Origin: Saprospiraceae bacterium | Lineage (GTDB): Bacteria > Bacteroidota > Bacteroidia > Chitinophagales > Saprospiraceae | Reading direction: 5' to 3' | Assembly: GCA_016717145.1 (NCBI GenBank) | Contig: JADKGD010000025.1 | Location: forward strand, 37,583 to 101,582 | Length of the DNA stretch: 64,000 nucleotides | Shown here: positions 10,568 through 20,396 of the stretch, piece by piece | Position numbering within the stretch: the first letter of the stretch is position 1 | Layout of the letters: the number at the start of each line of letters is the position of its first letter | Translations under genes and position numbers: made by a program | Notes under the pieces: model-generated | Told to the model about the DNA's origin: nothing | Databases searched by the model: none | The model's input: the letters and a program-made list of their open reading frames with translations, nothing else

Positions 10568-12644
10568 ATGCTCAGGAATCATTTTTATTTAACTGCAGTT
10601 TGTGTTACATTTGCCGCTTTATCTTGTAAAAATAATACAATGAATACGGAAACTGCATTGACATTCAAAGAAAGCAAACTCATGGCCAAAACAGATATTG
10701 TGGCTCCTGTAGCCGAAAAAACACCAACAAATTTAACGACACCAGGTGATACCCGAGTGGATAATTATTATTGGATGAAACTTTCAGATGATCAGAAAAA
10801 TGCAAAGACACCTGATGCACAAACTAAAAAAGTATTGGATTATTTGAATGCCGAAAACGCTTACCGCGAAAAAATGATGTCTCATACAGATAGTTTCCAA
10901 AATAAACTTTTTGAAGAAATCAAGGGACGTATCAAACAAACGGATATGTCTGTACCATATAAAGAAAATGGTTATTTTTACCTTACCAGATTTGAAGAAG
11001 GCAAAGAGTATCCCATACATAGCAGTAAAAAAGAAACACTGGAAGCGCCGGAAGAAATTATGCTTAATGTCAACGAACTCGCTGTTGGTCATGAGTACTT
11101 TGCCATTGGTGGCAGGACAGTTAGCCCCGACAATAGTTTGCTGGCATATAGCGAAGATACCGTGTCAAGGAGACAGTATACCATCAGATTCAAAAATCTG
11201 GCGACAGGTGCTTTGTTTGCTGATGTAATCCCTAATACGACGGGTGGTGTTACCTGGGGTAATGATAACAAAACTATTTTTTATTCCAAGCAGGATGCCG
11301 CACTCAGATCATATAAAATTTTCAGACACACATTAGGCACCCCAATCAAAAGTGATGTGCTGATCTTCCATGAAAAAGATGAAACATTCAACACATATAT
11401 ATACAAAACCAAATCAAAAAAAATTTCTTGTCATAGGTTCATCTGCAACTCTGTCAAATGAGTACCAAATTCTTGAAGCAGATAACCCTACAGGCACTTT
11501 CAGAATGTTCCATCCAAGAGAACGCAAACTCGAGTATAGTATCAGCGATTACGGAGGCAAATGGTATGTGCTGACCAATAGGATGGAGCTGAAAACTTTA
11601 AAATCATGACAACTCCGGAGACGACTACTGCCAAAGAAAGCTGGACGGATATGATGCCTTACAACAAAGATATTTTTATCGAGGACATGGATATTTTTAA
11701 GGACCATATGGTTATTTCCGAAAGGGTAGGAGGCATTACCAAACTCAAAATCAGACCATGGGATGGAAAAGATGAACACTACATTGCTTTTAAAGAGGAT
11801 TCATATACTGTTGGCACAAGTATAAACCCCGATTTTGAAACTGATCTGCTTCGTATTGACTACACTTCACTTACGACGCCTGCAACAACATATGACTATA
11901 ACGTAAAAACCAAAAAGCTCGAACTTTTAAAACAACAAGAGGTCATCGGTACCTTTAATCCGGACGATTATATTTCTGAAAGACAAATGGTAAAAGCAAC
12001 CGACGGTACCATGGTGCCTTTGTCAATCGTATATAAAAAAGGATTCAAAAAAGATGGTACACGACCATTTTTATTATATGGTTATGGCTCTTATGGAGCC
12101 AGCTCTGATCGTTATTTTTCATCTGTAAGGCTTAGCCTTTGGACAGGGGTTTTGGTTTTGCTATTGCGCACATCAGAGGTGGACAGGAAATGGGCAGGCA
12201 ATGGTACGAAAACGGTAAATTCCTGAAAAAGAAAAATACGTTTACTGACTTTATAGATTGTGGTGATTTCCTTGTAAAAGAAGGATATGCGGCTAAAGAT
12301 AAACTATTTGCAAATGGAGGCAGTGCCGGGGGTTTGCTTATGGGTGCAATCATGAATATGAAGCCTAAATTATGGAGAGTGTTGTTGCAGCCGTACCTTT
12401 TGTTGATGTAGTTACCACTATGCTTGATGAGAGTATTCCGTTGACTACCGGCGAATTTGATGAGTTGGGCAATCCTAAAGAAAAGGCGTATTACGATTAT
12501 ATGAAGTCTTATTCGCCTTATGATAATGTTATAGCTCAGGCTTATCCTGCTACTTTGGTGACATCAGGTAGATTTAAGCGATACAAAGAAGTAGCAATGG
12601 AATATGCCTTTATGCTTGATCTGGCAGGATTGGGAGAGGAATAA
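10568..12644 (+). CDS. Oligopeptidase B-like S9A peptidase, frameshifted and with an internal gap
   Basis: An N-terminal lipoprotein-like signal (FAALSC) leads into the S9 beta-propeller (RVDNYYWMKLSDD, then ISPDN-type repeats) and the hydrolase domain: FLLYGYGSYG, AHIRGGQEMGRQWYENG, and the nucleophile motif ANGGSAGGLLMGA around 12315. Family members cut short peptides after basic residues. Single-base frameshifts lie near 11415, 11580, 12135 and 12375. More important, the sequence passes directly from YPATLVTSG to RFKRYKEVAMEYAFMLDLAG near 12568; in the family about 40 residues, with the GLHDxxV and AGHGG segments that hold the acid and His of the triad, stand between them. As written the product would be inactive. 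Confidence 0.85.
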
Positions 12645-12670
12645 TAATAAAAGACGTCGGTTGTGCAAAA

Positions 12671-12719
12671 AAAAACAGCACTTTATATTTGTCATATCAA
12701 ATATAAAGTGCTGTTTTTT
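12671..12719. terminator. Bidirectional rho-independent terminator
   Basis: A perfect 16-bp stem (cagcactttatatttg pairing with caaatataaagtgctg) around a 6-base loop, flanked by an A-run on the left and a T-run on the right. It lies between the convergent peptidase gene and the CpcT/CpeT-family gene and can serve both. Confidence 0.9.
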
Positions 12720-12800
12720 GTGATAAAAAATTAAAAATCTTTAGTGCGTCATATTTAATGGTCCCAAGTCAAGTGTGCATCACATATAGCACAGTTGCTT

Positions 12801-13430
12801 TCACTTTTCCTTCATAAAAACATAGCCACCATTTTCAGCGCCCCAAACTTGTTTGTCTTCCTTATCCCATCCTCTATCCCAACTTTCCAGCCGATCTTTA
12901 TAAATGGTCACTTCTGATGTGGCATAACTAGCTCCGCGTAAAGTACTCAAGCATTCCTTTCCAGGTGTGGAACCGCTGTAGTTTTTTTCTTTATTTTTAT
13001 GCAGAAAGATGCTGCAGCCCTGACGATCTACTAATTTTTCGCGGGTAATAGACGATAGTTTCGTATCATCTTTCCAGGCATTTACAATTTCTTTTGGATT
13101 TTGTACTTCATATACCTTGCTGACAATAGTCTCTTTATCCTGTAGGTATAGATGATATACTCTTTGGCGATAGGGTTTTTCTTCAGCAGTGGCAATCGCT
13201 TGTTCCACATAAAACCAATATCCATCAGCCTCGTCTTTCCAGATAGGTGTCATGCGTAATTTGATGTTAAAGTAATTGGTATCCTGAGCAGCTTGAGCGG
13301 CACTGCTGAACGTACCTGTCATCATCTTTGCTACTTTCTTCAGGTCTTTGTTTTTAACTTTTTGGTTTTGACCAAAGAAGGTTATTGTGCCCAGAAGCAT
13401 AAATATTGTGGTTAAAAATATTGTTTTCAA
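12801..13430 (-). CDS. CpcT/CpeT chromophore-lyase family protein, secreted
   Basis: 209 aa in one clean frame. A signal peptide (MKTIFLTTIFMLLGTITFFG) is followed by the family blocks: MMTGTFSS near residue 40, YWFYVEQAIA and KPYRQRVYHLY in the middle, then GCSIFL, STPGKECLSTLRGASYATSEV, and DRGWDKEDKQVWGAENGGYVF at the C-terminus. In cyanobacteria CpcT/CpeT proteins attach phycobilins to phycobiliproteins. No phycobiliprotein is present here and the signal peptide would place the protein outside the cytoplasm, so the fold is recognised but the lyase function should not be transferred. It is probably a binding protein of the lipocalin-like superfamily. It stands alone, upstream of a terminator. 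Confidence 0.78.
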   Translation of the reverse strand: MKTIFLTTIFMLLGTITFFGQNQKVKNKDLKKVAKMMTGTFSSAAQAAQDTNYFNIKLRMTPIWKDEADGYWFYVEQAIATAEEKPYRQRVYHLYLQDKETIVSKVYEVQNPKEIVNAWKDDTKLSSITREKLVDRQGCSIFLHKNKEKNYSGSTPGKECLSTLRGASYATSEVTIYKDRLESWDRGWDKEDKQVWGAENGGYVFMKEK

Positions 13431-13513
13431 GTGTTTAAATTTTGCTAAGTTGTTGAATTTGTTTGATTTGCGGATTTGTTTAACTTCGAAAATCAGGTAA
13501 TAAACTGATCCAT

Positions 13514-14778
13514 TTAATCATTCAGGTTTGTATGCTTTCTGCTTATGGGGATTTCATGGATAATAATTGTTGCCTTTCTCCTCATTAGCACCAGCCACGA
13601 GATTACAAAACTAATACCCATAAATATACCCCCAAGAAAAAAAGCGGCCCTGGAAAAATAAATGGGGCATTATCAGTTGTAAAGAAATGAAAAAAAATGC
13701 TCGTCATCATAATAGGACCGATTATGGTGGTAACACTCATCAGACTGGTCAGACTCGCCCTGAAGTTCACCTTGTTGATCGGCGCCGACTTTACCTACCA
13801 TATAAGCCTGCAGATTAGGCATAGCGATACCTCCAAAACAGTAGGGCAGCAAAACACAAACATCATCCAGCTTTGGGTGGCAAAGGCAAATAAAAACATA
13901 CCAACTATGTATAAAAAAAGCCTATGACAACGCTTTTCTCCAATCCAAAAAGGGATGCAAATTTTTGTGCAAGGCCGGCTTGAACAATAGCTACAAGGAT
14001 ACCAACTACAGCCAAAGAATATCCAACAGTTGCTTCAGACCATTCAAATCGGTACATGGTAAAATAATTCCACGTACTCTGCACAGCATGGGATCCCAAA
14101 AATAGAAACACATATGCCAGTAATAGATAACGCAATTGTTTGTATTTGCTTATTTGCTTTAATGAGCCCCATGGATTGGCCCTTCGAATATCAAACTTTC
14201 TCCTGTTTTCAAGTGCAAGTGACTCAGGAAGAATAAAATAACCATATAAAAAATTTAAAAAGCTTAAAGCCGCTGTGGTATAAAACGGAATTTTGACCCC
14301 ATATTGACCCAATACGCCTCCTAAAAATGGACCTATGATAAACCCCAAGCCAAACGCTGCCCCGATCATTCCAAAATTTTTGGATCTGGTTTCTGTGTTA
14401 CTTATATCAGCTATATATGCAGAAGCAGTGGTGAAACTTGCTCCCGTGATACCGGCGATGATTCTGCCCAGAATAAACCAGCTGTACGTAGGGGCAAAAG
14501 CAAGAATAAGGTAATCGACGCTGAACCCAAGCAATGATAATAACAAACCGACGTCGGCCATACTGATCACCTGAGATTGCCCATGACAGGAGAAAATATA
14601 AATTGAGCTATAGCAAAGGCAAATAAAAGATAACCACCATATTTACTCGCTTCACGATAGGTATATGTTTCATTTCTGCCAGCAATTTTGGTAATACAGG
14701 GATTATAATACCAAAACCAATAACATCTATCAAAAGAGTCACAAATATAAATCCTATAGCAGCCTGATGGTTGCGCAT
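13514..14778 (-). CDS. TetA-like MFS transporter (DHA1 group), frameshifted
   Basis: About 421 codons and 12 TM segments. It begins MRNHQAAIGFIFVTLLIDVIGFGIIIPVLP and, after frame changes near 14660 and 14585, reads VMGN(L)SDQYGRR, the MFS loop 2-3 motif, then LLLSLLGFSVDYLILAFAPT and IIAGITGASFTTASAYIADI. This closely follows the TetA/DHA1 pattern of drug:H+ antiporters, but chromosomal homologues of this type are common in Bacteroidota and need not confer tetracycline resistance. Further indels near 13905, 13800 and 13690 split the C-terminal half; the last TM (ISFVISWLVLM) and the stop at 13514 fit the expected length. Confidence 0.72.
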
Positions 14779-14982
14779 ACTTTTACATTAAGGCAAATAC
14801 CAAAGATAAAACCTTACCTGTTATAACAATTAATTATATTATTTTTCAATAAACATCAATTATTATCTTAAATACATTATACATATTAATATATATGATA
14901 GTTTATACATTGTATTAAAATAAGTATTATATTTGGTCTGCATTTTTTAACACAATTTATTATTTCACTAAATTAAAGTATT

Positions 14983-15267
14983 ATGGATTACTTACCTTTA
15001 ATCATTCAGCTCTTAAGTGGCGCCGTCGGAGGCAATCTTGCAGGAAAATTAATGCCTAGTGCGTCAATGGGCACAATGGTGAATTCTATTCTTGGTATTC
15101 TTGGTGGCGGCCTTGGTGGACAACTATTAGGTATGCTTGGTATGGCGCCTCAAACCGGTATGGATCTGATGGGCATCATTGGCAATATTGCAGCAGGTGG
15201 CGTCGGCGGTGGCGTGTTTATGGCTATTATAGGCATAATCAAAAGTATGATGGGAAGCAAGAGTTAA
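14983..15267 (+). CDS. Small glycine-rich membrane protein
   Basis: 94 aa, one clean frame. Almost the whole protein is hydrophobic and glycine-rich: a first segment (LIIQLLSGAVGGNLAGKL), a middle one (ILGILGGGLGGQLLGMLG) and a last (GGVGGGVFMAIIGIIKSMMG). The spacing of small residues fits two or three tightly packed TM helices, reminiscent of GlsB/YeaQ-type proteins, though I would not assign it to that family. Similar short proteins are found across Bacteroidota and Proteobacteria without known function. It stands alone between the divergent MFS gene and the amt gene, after a 200-bp AT-rich region. Confidence 0.65.
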   Translation: MDYLPLIIQLLSGAVGGNLAGKLMPSASMGTMVNSILGILGGGLGGQLLGMLGMAPQTGMDLMGIIGNIAAGGVGGGVFMAIIGIIKSMMGSKS

Positions 15268-15722
15268 TATTTATACAATGAAAATAAATAGCATGCCCCT
15301 TGATCCTGGCATAAAACTGATGTCATCAAATCATGGGCATGCTTCTTCACTCCTTCCATTTAATGTGTAGATTGAAAAAAACTCGCGGTGTGCCTAGGAA
15401 AAAAAGCTAACATCGAATATCACTACATTTTTTATAAAATTATAAATATATTTTGAGAAGTCCAAAAATTTATAGGTTTACTATACATATTTGTTATATA
15501 TTTTAGCTTATACCCTATAAATTTAGGGGGTGACCCTAAAATAAATATAATTATTTATTTAAAATTATTTCTTTTTCCAATGACATAGCTTGTTTGTCTA
15601 CATACTTGATAGTCAATAAAATACGATGTGCAATGTATGTTTTGAAAACACATTATGAATTAAAACAAGCTGCGAAAAGGAAATTCCCTGGTATACTTTT
15701 GCAACAACATTAGTAAGGAAAT
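15268..15722. other. Intergenic region with two hairpins
   Basis: No ORF. Two inverted repeats stand out. First, agcatgccc (15290-15298) pairs with gggcatgct (15335-15343) across a 36-base loop, just after the glycine-rich gene. Second, tttaggg (15522-15528) pairs with ccctaaa (15534-15540) across 5 bases. Neither is followed by a clear T-run, so neither is a textbook terminator. The remainder is very AT-rich. Confidence 0.45.
15694..15701 (+). promoter_or_regulatory. Candidate Bacteroidota -7 element upstream of amt
   Basis: TACTTTTG matches the TAnnTTTG -7 element used by the Bacteroidota primary sigma factor, about 20 bp before the first possible amt start. No good -33 TTTG is seen at the expected distance, so the call is tentative. 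Confidence 0.4.
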
Positions 15723-15761
15723 ATGCCTTATCAAATATTTGTTAACCAAAATTTCACAACA

Positions 15762-17150
15762 ATGAGTAAAATAGGTTCCAGAGAAATCCTTCCATTTCTT
15801 GCACTTGCACTTTTTGCTATAGGTGCACTCTTTTTCCCAACAACTGCATCTTATGCGGATACCACAGTATATAGTACAGGTGACATTACTTGGGTATTGG
15901 TTGCTACTGCCTTGGCATTTCTTATGACACCAGGCCTGGCATTTTTTATGGTGGTATGGTCAACAGAAAAATGTGTTGGAGTACCATGATAAAAAGTTTT
16001 GTGGCCATGGAATAGTAACGGTTCTGTGGGTCTTTGTCGGATATGGTATGTCATTTTGGCACTTCTTTGGGTGGTATCATAGGCAACCCTATGTCCCATA
16101 TATTTTATAGCGGTGTCGTTTCCTTGGGGGCTCTCTGGCCCGGTGGACCTACCATACCATTAACTTTTATTTTCATTGTTTCAATTGATGTTTGCCATCA
16201 TTACGCCAGTCTGGTTGTGGGTGCTCGGCAGAAAGAATAAAGTTTTCTACATATGTGCTTTTATCGTGTTGTTTGCATTATGTATATATTTCCCGGTTTG
16301 TCATTGGGCATGGCATCCTGAGGGTTTTTTATTTAAGATGGGTGTCCTTGATTTTGCGGGAGGCACCGTCGTTCACATTACTGCCGGCTGTGCAGCATTG
16401 GCAGGTGCCTTGGTATTAAAGAGAAGAAAATCTCATATGGAAAGACAGGAAGCACATCCTGCAAATGTACCTTGCGCATTGATAGGTACCGGTTTATTAT
16501 GGCTTGGCTGGTTTGGCTTTAATGCCGGTTCAGCTTGGGCTCACTCGCTTGCCGTTTCCGCTTTGCTACAACAAATACGGGCTGCAGCTACTGCCGGACT
16601 TTTCATGGATGTTTTTCGATGTGTTAAGGGGTAAAAAGCCATCCGTTCTGGGTTTTTGTATCGGTGCAGTTGTTGGCTTGGTAGCGATAACGCCGGGCGC
16701 TGGTTTTGTGGGTATTGCCCATAGTGCATTTATTGGTTTTATTGCAGCTATTGTATCAAATCTCGCAGTTTCATTACGCACTATTTCAAATGTAGACGAC
16801 ACACTGGATGTTTTTCCTTGTCATGGTATTGGAGGTATGGTTGGTATGTTGATGACAGGAATCTTTGCCAGTAAGGTGGTAAATGGTGCCGGAGTAGATG
16901 GTTTATTTTTTGGAAATTGGGAATTCTTTTTCACCCAGCTTAAAGGTATGTTACTAGTTAGCATTTATGCGTTTTCAGTGGCCTGGTTAATCTTTTAAGG
17001 CAATAAAATAGGATTAATCCAATCCGCGTCTCAGAAGATGATGAAGAAGCAGGACTGGATGCATCTCAACATGGTGAAAATTATGTACAGGGTACCTTAT
17101 TGGTCAAAAAAGACAGTTCGGTCTTTGAGGTAGCTAATTCAGAGTATTAG
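15762..17150 (+). CDS. amt: Ammonium transporter (Amt/MEP/Rh), frameshifted
   Basis: About 463 codons. An N-terminal signal-like helix precedes 11 TM segments. Key blocks: LAFFYGGMV (after restoring one T), the first pore His in GGTVVHITAG, WLGWFGFNAGSA, PGAGFVGI, and the second pore His in DVFPCHGIGGMVG. The C-terminal tail, VSEDDEEAGLDASQHGE, is the conserved regulatory tail that transmits signals between subunits. Frame changes near 15955, 16060, 16165, 16540, 16605 and 17000 are mostly short-homopolymer losses. An alternative ATG at 15723, with aaggaa before it, would add 13 residues. No glnK/PII gene is nearby; a porin-like gene follows. Confidence 0.88.
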
Positions 17151-17181
17151 TCCGGATTTCACAACCCGGTATAAAAAAAAA

Positions 17182-17207
17182 CCCTCAAAAAATGGAGTTT
17201 CTGAGGG
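17182..17207. terminator. Hairpin terminator after amt
   Basis: ccctca pairs with tgaggg around an inner aaaaaatggagttttc region that can extend the stem. An A-run lies on the left side, so termination is strongest for leftward transcripts, but the position, 30 bp after the amt stop, suits the rightward gene. Confidence 0.55.
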
Positions 17208-17331
17208 CTAATTTTTCAACAAGAAGACTTTGTCTACAAATTTGGAACCACAAAGATACAGCATTCAACTGTATAACATGTCTTCTTTAGTTTTTAGTCA
17301 TTTAATTAATCACTTTAAAATCTAAAGAAAC

Positions 17332-18360
17332 ATGAAAAACGTTCTTTTACCTATGCTGCTTTGTCTTTCTATACCCGTTTTTGGTCAGATCAAAATAGAT
17401 TCATTTTTTACACTTACGGGATCAGCGGACACATATTTCAGATATAATCTCAATTCGACCAATGATGCCACAAATGGTGGCAGCCTGGCACCTGTTACCT
17501 CATTTGCAAATTTACCAGGATTTGCAATGGGCATGTTTAATCTAATAGCCAAATATGAAAAAGGTAAAACAGGTTTTGTGACAGATCTGGTTTTTGGCCC
17601 TAGAGGAAGAGATGCCGTATTTAATTCACCCGGATCTTTAAATATTGTAAATCAGGCTTATGCGTTTTACAAACCCACTGATAAATTGACTTTAACAATG
17701 GGCAAGTTTAATACTTTTGTGGGTTATGAAGTGATATCTCCGGTTTTGAACTATCACTACTCCACATCTTACATGTTTTCATTTGGACCATTCAATCACA
17801 CGGGTTTAAAAGGCAATTATGACCTTGGAAAAGGATTTGGTGTTATGGCAGGTGTATTTAATCCAACAGATTATACAGATTCTAACCCAAATAATACATA
17901 TTATTTCGGCGGGCAACTCTCTTATGTTTTCGATCAGGGTTCTGTTTATCTTAATACACTGTTAAATAAGGACTATAAACAGTTTGACCTGACATCATCA
18001 TTTAAAGTTTCCAACACAATGAATCTTGGCCTAAATGCCACTACTGCTTCAGATTTCTTTTCAGGTATTGCCTTGTATACAAATCTGACTATGACAGAAT
18101 CTTTTTCTGCAGGAATCAGAGCTGAATATTTTAAGGATAATGGAATTGGTATTTTGGACAGTGATGCAGAACCTGCTACTACATCAAACCATGTATTTGA
18201 CATTACACTTTCGGGTAATATTACCTTGGGTCAATTAAGAATAATACCTGAGTATAGAATTGATATGTATTCTGATAATTTAGTTTTACCAGATGCCACA
18301 TCTTTGCTTCGTAAAGACAATCTTAGTTCACTTTTAGTTGCTGCTGTATATAGTTTTTGA
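17332..18360 (+). CDS. Outer-membrane beta-barrel porin-like protein (amt-linked)
   Basis: 342 aa, one clean frame. A signal peptide (MKNVLLPMLLCLSIPVFG) leads to a barrel with many amphipathic strands and a C-terminal strand ending VAAVYSF, with Phe last. Recurrent blocks such as FNLIAKYEKGKTGFVTDLVFGPRG and AYAFYKPTDKLTLTMGKFNTFVGYE fit the Bacteroidota putative porins of the DUF1597/BBP2 group. It follows amt by 180 bp across a terminator-like hairpin and may supply the outer-membrane path for ammonium or a related solute; that link is inferred only from position. It is the first gene in the window without a frameshift that belongs to a large membrane protein. Confidence 0.75.
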   Translation: MKNVLLPMLLCLSIPVFGQIKIDSFFTLTGSADTYFRYNLNSTNDATNGGSLAPVTSFANLPGFAMGMFNLIAKYEKGKTGFVTDLVFGPRGRDAVFNSPGSLNIVNQAYAFYKPTDKLTLTMGKFNTFVGYEVISPVLNYHYSTSYMFSFGPFNHTGLKGNYDLGKGFGVMAGVFNPTDYTDSNPNNTYYFGGQLSYVFDQGSVYLNTLLNKDYKQFDLTSSFKVSNTMNLGLNATTASDFFSGIALYTNLTMTESFSAGIRAEYFKDNGIGILDSDAEPATTSNHVFDITLSGNITLGQLRIIPEYRIDMYSDNLVLPDATSLLRKDNLSSLLVAAVYSF

Positions 18361-18587
18361 ATCGAACCAAGCGAAGCGCATTGTCAAATTGAACAAAGCG
18401 AAGCCAATTGAACAATTCCAATGGCAGCGCCAACAATAAATTCAATTGTCCTTTGGACGCAATGGCTTCGCCAGTGAACAAATTGAAAAGTAATTGAACC
18501 AAGCGAAGCGAATTGCCAAATTGAACAAGCGAAGCGAATGCCAAATTGAATTAAGCGAAGCGTTGAACAGCGGGAAGAGAAATTGAA
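18361..18587. repeat. Degenerate short repeats with core aagcgaagcgaattg
   Basis: The block between the porin and the flavoprotein gene contains at least six imperfect copies of a unit close to attgaacaAAGCGAAGCgaattgccaa, at about 18366, 18393, 18496, 18525 and 18552, plus an inverted copy (caatggcttcgcc) near 18460. There is no ORF. The copies vary in spacing, so this is an old short-repeat cluster rather than a microsatellite. Confidence 0.7.
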
Positions 18588-19668
18588 CTAATTACTCATT
18601 TCCGCACCGGCAATGTAGCCTCCAGTCCATGCTGCCTGAAAGTTAAAACCACCCGTCACTGCATCAATATTAAGCACTTCGCCTGCCATAAACAAGCCGG
18701 GTTCAAGCTTGCTTTCAAAGGTCTTAAAATTAATATGATGGAGTGCGACGCCGCCGGCAGTGACAAATTCTTCCTTAAAAGTTGTTTTGCCGCTTATTCA
18801 AAAATAGCATTGGAATAAACTTTTTTCTTTGCCATCTCATCTCTTAAGGCTGCAATGGAATCAACTGTAACATCGGGTAGCCAATCGATCAGAATCTGCG
18901 TTTCATAATTCCTGTCGGCCAGGATAGTGGCGCCCCAGGCAGAGGCTTTAAGTATCGCCGGACCGCTTAAGCCCCAGTGTGTGATGAGCACAGGGCCATC
19001 TGTTTGTATTTTAGAATCTTTGATTCTAACACTTGCTCTTGGTACAGACAAACCCATAAGTTTGCAGATGGGATTTTTGGGAAGATTGAAGGTAAATAAA
19101 GATGGCACAGGTTCGACTATCTCATATCCGTGTCCTTTAAGTATGTTCCACACAAAAGGACTGCTACCGGTCGCCAACATAAAATTTTTGCTCCAATAGC
19201 TTCCGATTCTGTGATTATTTCAAAGATTTTATCCTCTTCCGGCCTGTAATTATATTGTTTTACTTTGACATTTCGGATGATGTCAATACCTAATTTATGG
19301 GTCAAAGACATAAAACAATCTATGATCGTCTCTGAGGAGTCCGTGTCCGGAAACATACGGCCATCCGCCTCAGTTTTTAAAGTGACACCGTTATTTTTAA
19401 ACCACTCCACAGTTTGTGTCGGACCAAACGTATGGAATGGACCAAGCAACTCACGTTGTCCTCGCGGATAATACGATGTCAACATTTTTGGATCAAAACA
19501 AGCATGACAAGCATTACATCGGCCGCCTCCCGAAATACGTACTTTGTTTAGTACTTCCTTGGATTGTTCGAGGATGGCAACTTTTAGTGATGGGTTATTT
19601 GATGCCGCAGTGATGGCTGCAAAAAAACCTGCAGCGCCTCCGCCTATGATGATGATGTCATACTTCAT
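18588..19668 (-). CDS. HI0933/BaiN family FAD-binding flavoprotein, frameshifted with an internal gap
   Basis: N-terminal FAD site is IIIGGGAAGFFAA, followed by VRISGGGRCNACHACFD, EADGRMFPDTDSS, and EPVPSLFTFN, all conserved in this family of probable NAD(P)/FAD oxidoreductases. The C-terminus, read after a frame change near 18795, is GKTTFKEEFVTAGGV, GEVLNIDAVTGGFNFQAAWTGG. Total 358 codons where about 400 are usual: roughly 45 residues normally found between the VYSNAIF segment and GKTTFKEEF are absent. A second frameshift lies near 19190. The function in this family is poorly known (E. coli YhiN, BaiN bile-acid reductase). Confidence 0.8.
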
Positions 19669-19960
19669 GACATAAAGGTATAAAATTAAAGATCAACAAG
19701 GTCAAAAGTTAAAATTACTAAAGTTGGAAGAAGTGAGATTTTTTGACATAGATGGCATGTATAATGAGACCTATAATTAGGGGCAAATCAGTTCTAAATA
19801 TTCATTTTCAATTTAACAGCTGCATCAAGTAAAATTAATTACCCCTTTTATGTTAAAAGTTGGGTTAAATGAAGGCAAACAGCTCAGTTTTCTATAGTTT
19901 TGAATGGTGAATGGTAGTTTTTGCCTTTGGCGGAAATGTTTCATACAATCACCATTGTGC

Positions 19961-20396
19961 ATGATTAAAAAAAAGAAAATGAAAGTCAAAATATGTGTAG
20001 GAATTTATATTTGTCTGGCTTTAATATCCTGTCATACAGGATACCAAAAAGAAAGTGGTCAATGGTTTTGGGTTTCTTATGACGAATCGGTTGGAAAAAG
20101 AGTCAGTCAGATTGACCAACATGATGACGAAAGTTTTTCAGTTTTAGAAAATGAAAAATATGCAATTGAAAAAAATTCGGTTTTTATATTGGAAAGAACG
20201 ATAATTAAAGATGCAGACCCAAAAAAAAACTTTTGAAGTAATGGATAAAAATGGTTATTTCAAAGGATATAAAAAATTTTTTTTGCCAAGAAAGTAATTT
20301 TTGCAAACCTACAACATTTAAAAATATTGGAATTCCCGTATTCAAAAGATGAGGAGTATATTTTTTTGTGGAACAATTCCAATGAGAATAAACAAA
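19961..20396 (+). pseudogene. Decayed lipoprotein with DKNYY-like repeat
   Basis: Starts MIKKKKMKVKICVGIYICLALISC, a lipoprotein signal with Cys at the end of the lipobox, then SGQWFWVSYDESVGKRVSQIDQ. The segment KDADPKTFEVMDKNGYFK recalls DKNYY-family proteins, in which an ordinary residue number is followed by D-x-x-TF and a DKN turn. Frame breaks occur near 20225 and 20275, and after AKKVIFANLQHLKILEFPYSKDEEYIFLWNNSNEN the frame stops at about 20400. I see no way to restore a full gene. The 290 bp upstream hold no ORF. Confidence 0.5.

Noticed and set aside
13514..14778. Acquired tetracycline-resistance gene
   Set aside because: The MFS motifs match the wider DHA1 group; nothing specific ties it to a mobile tet determinant.
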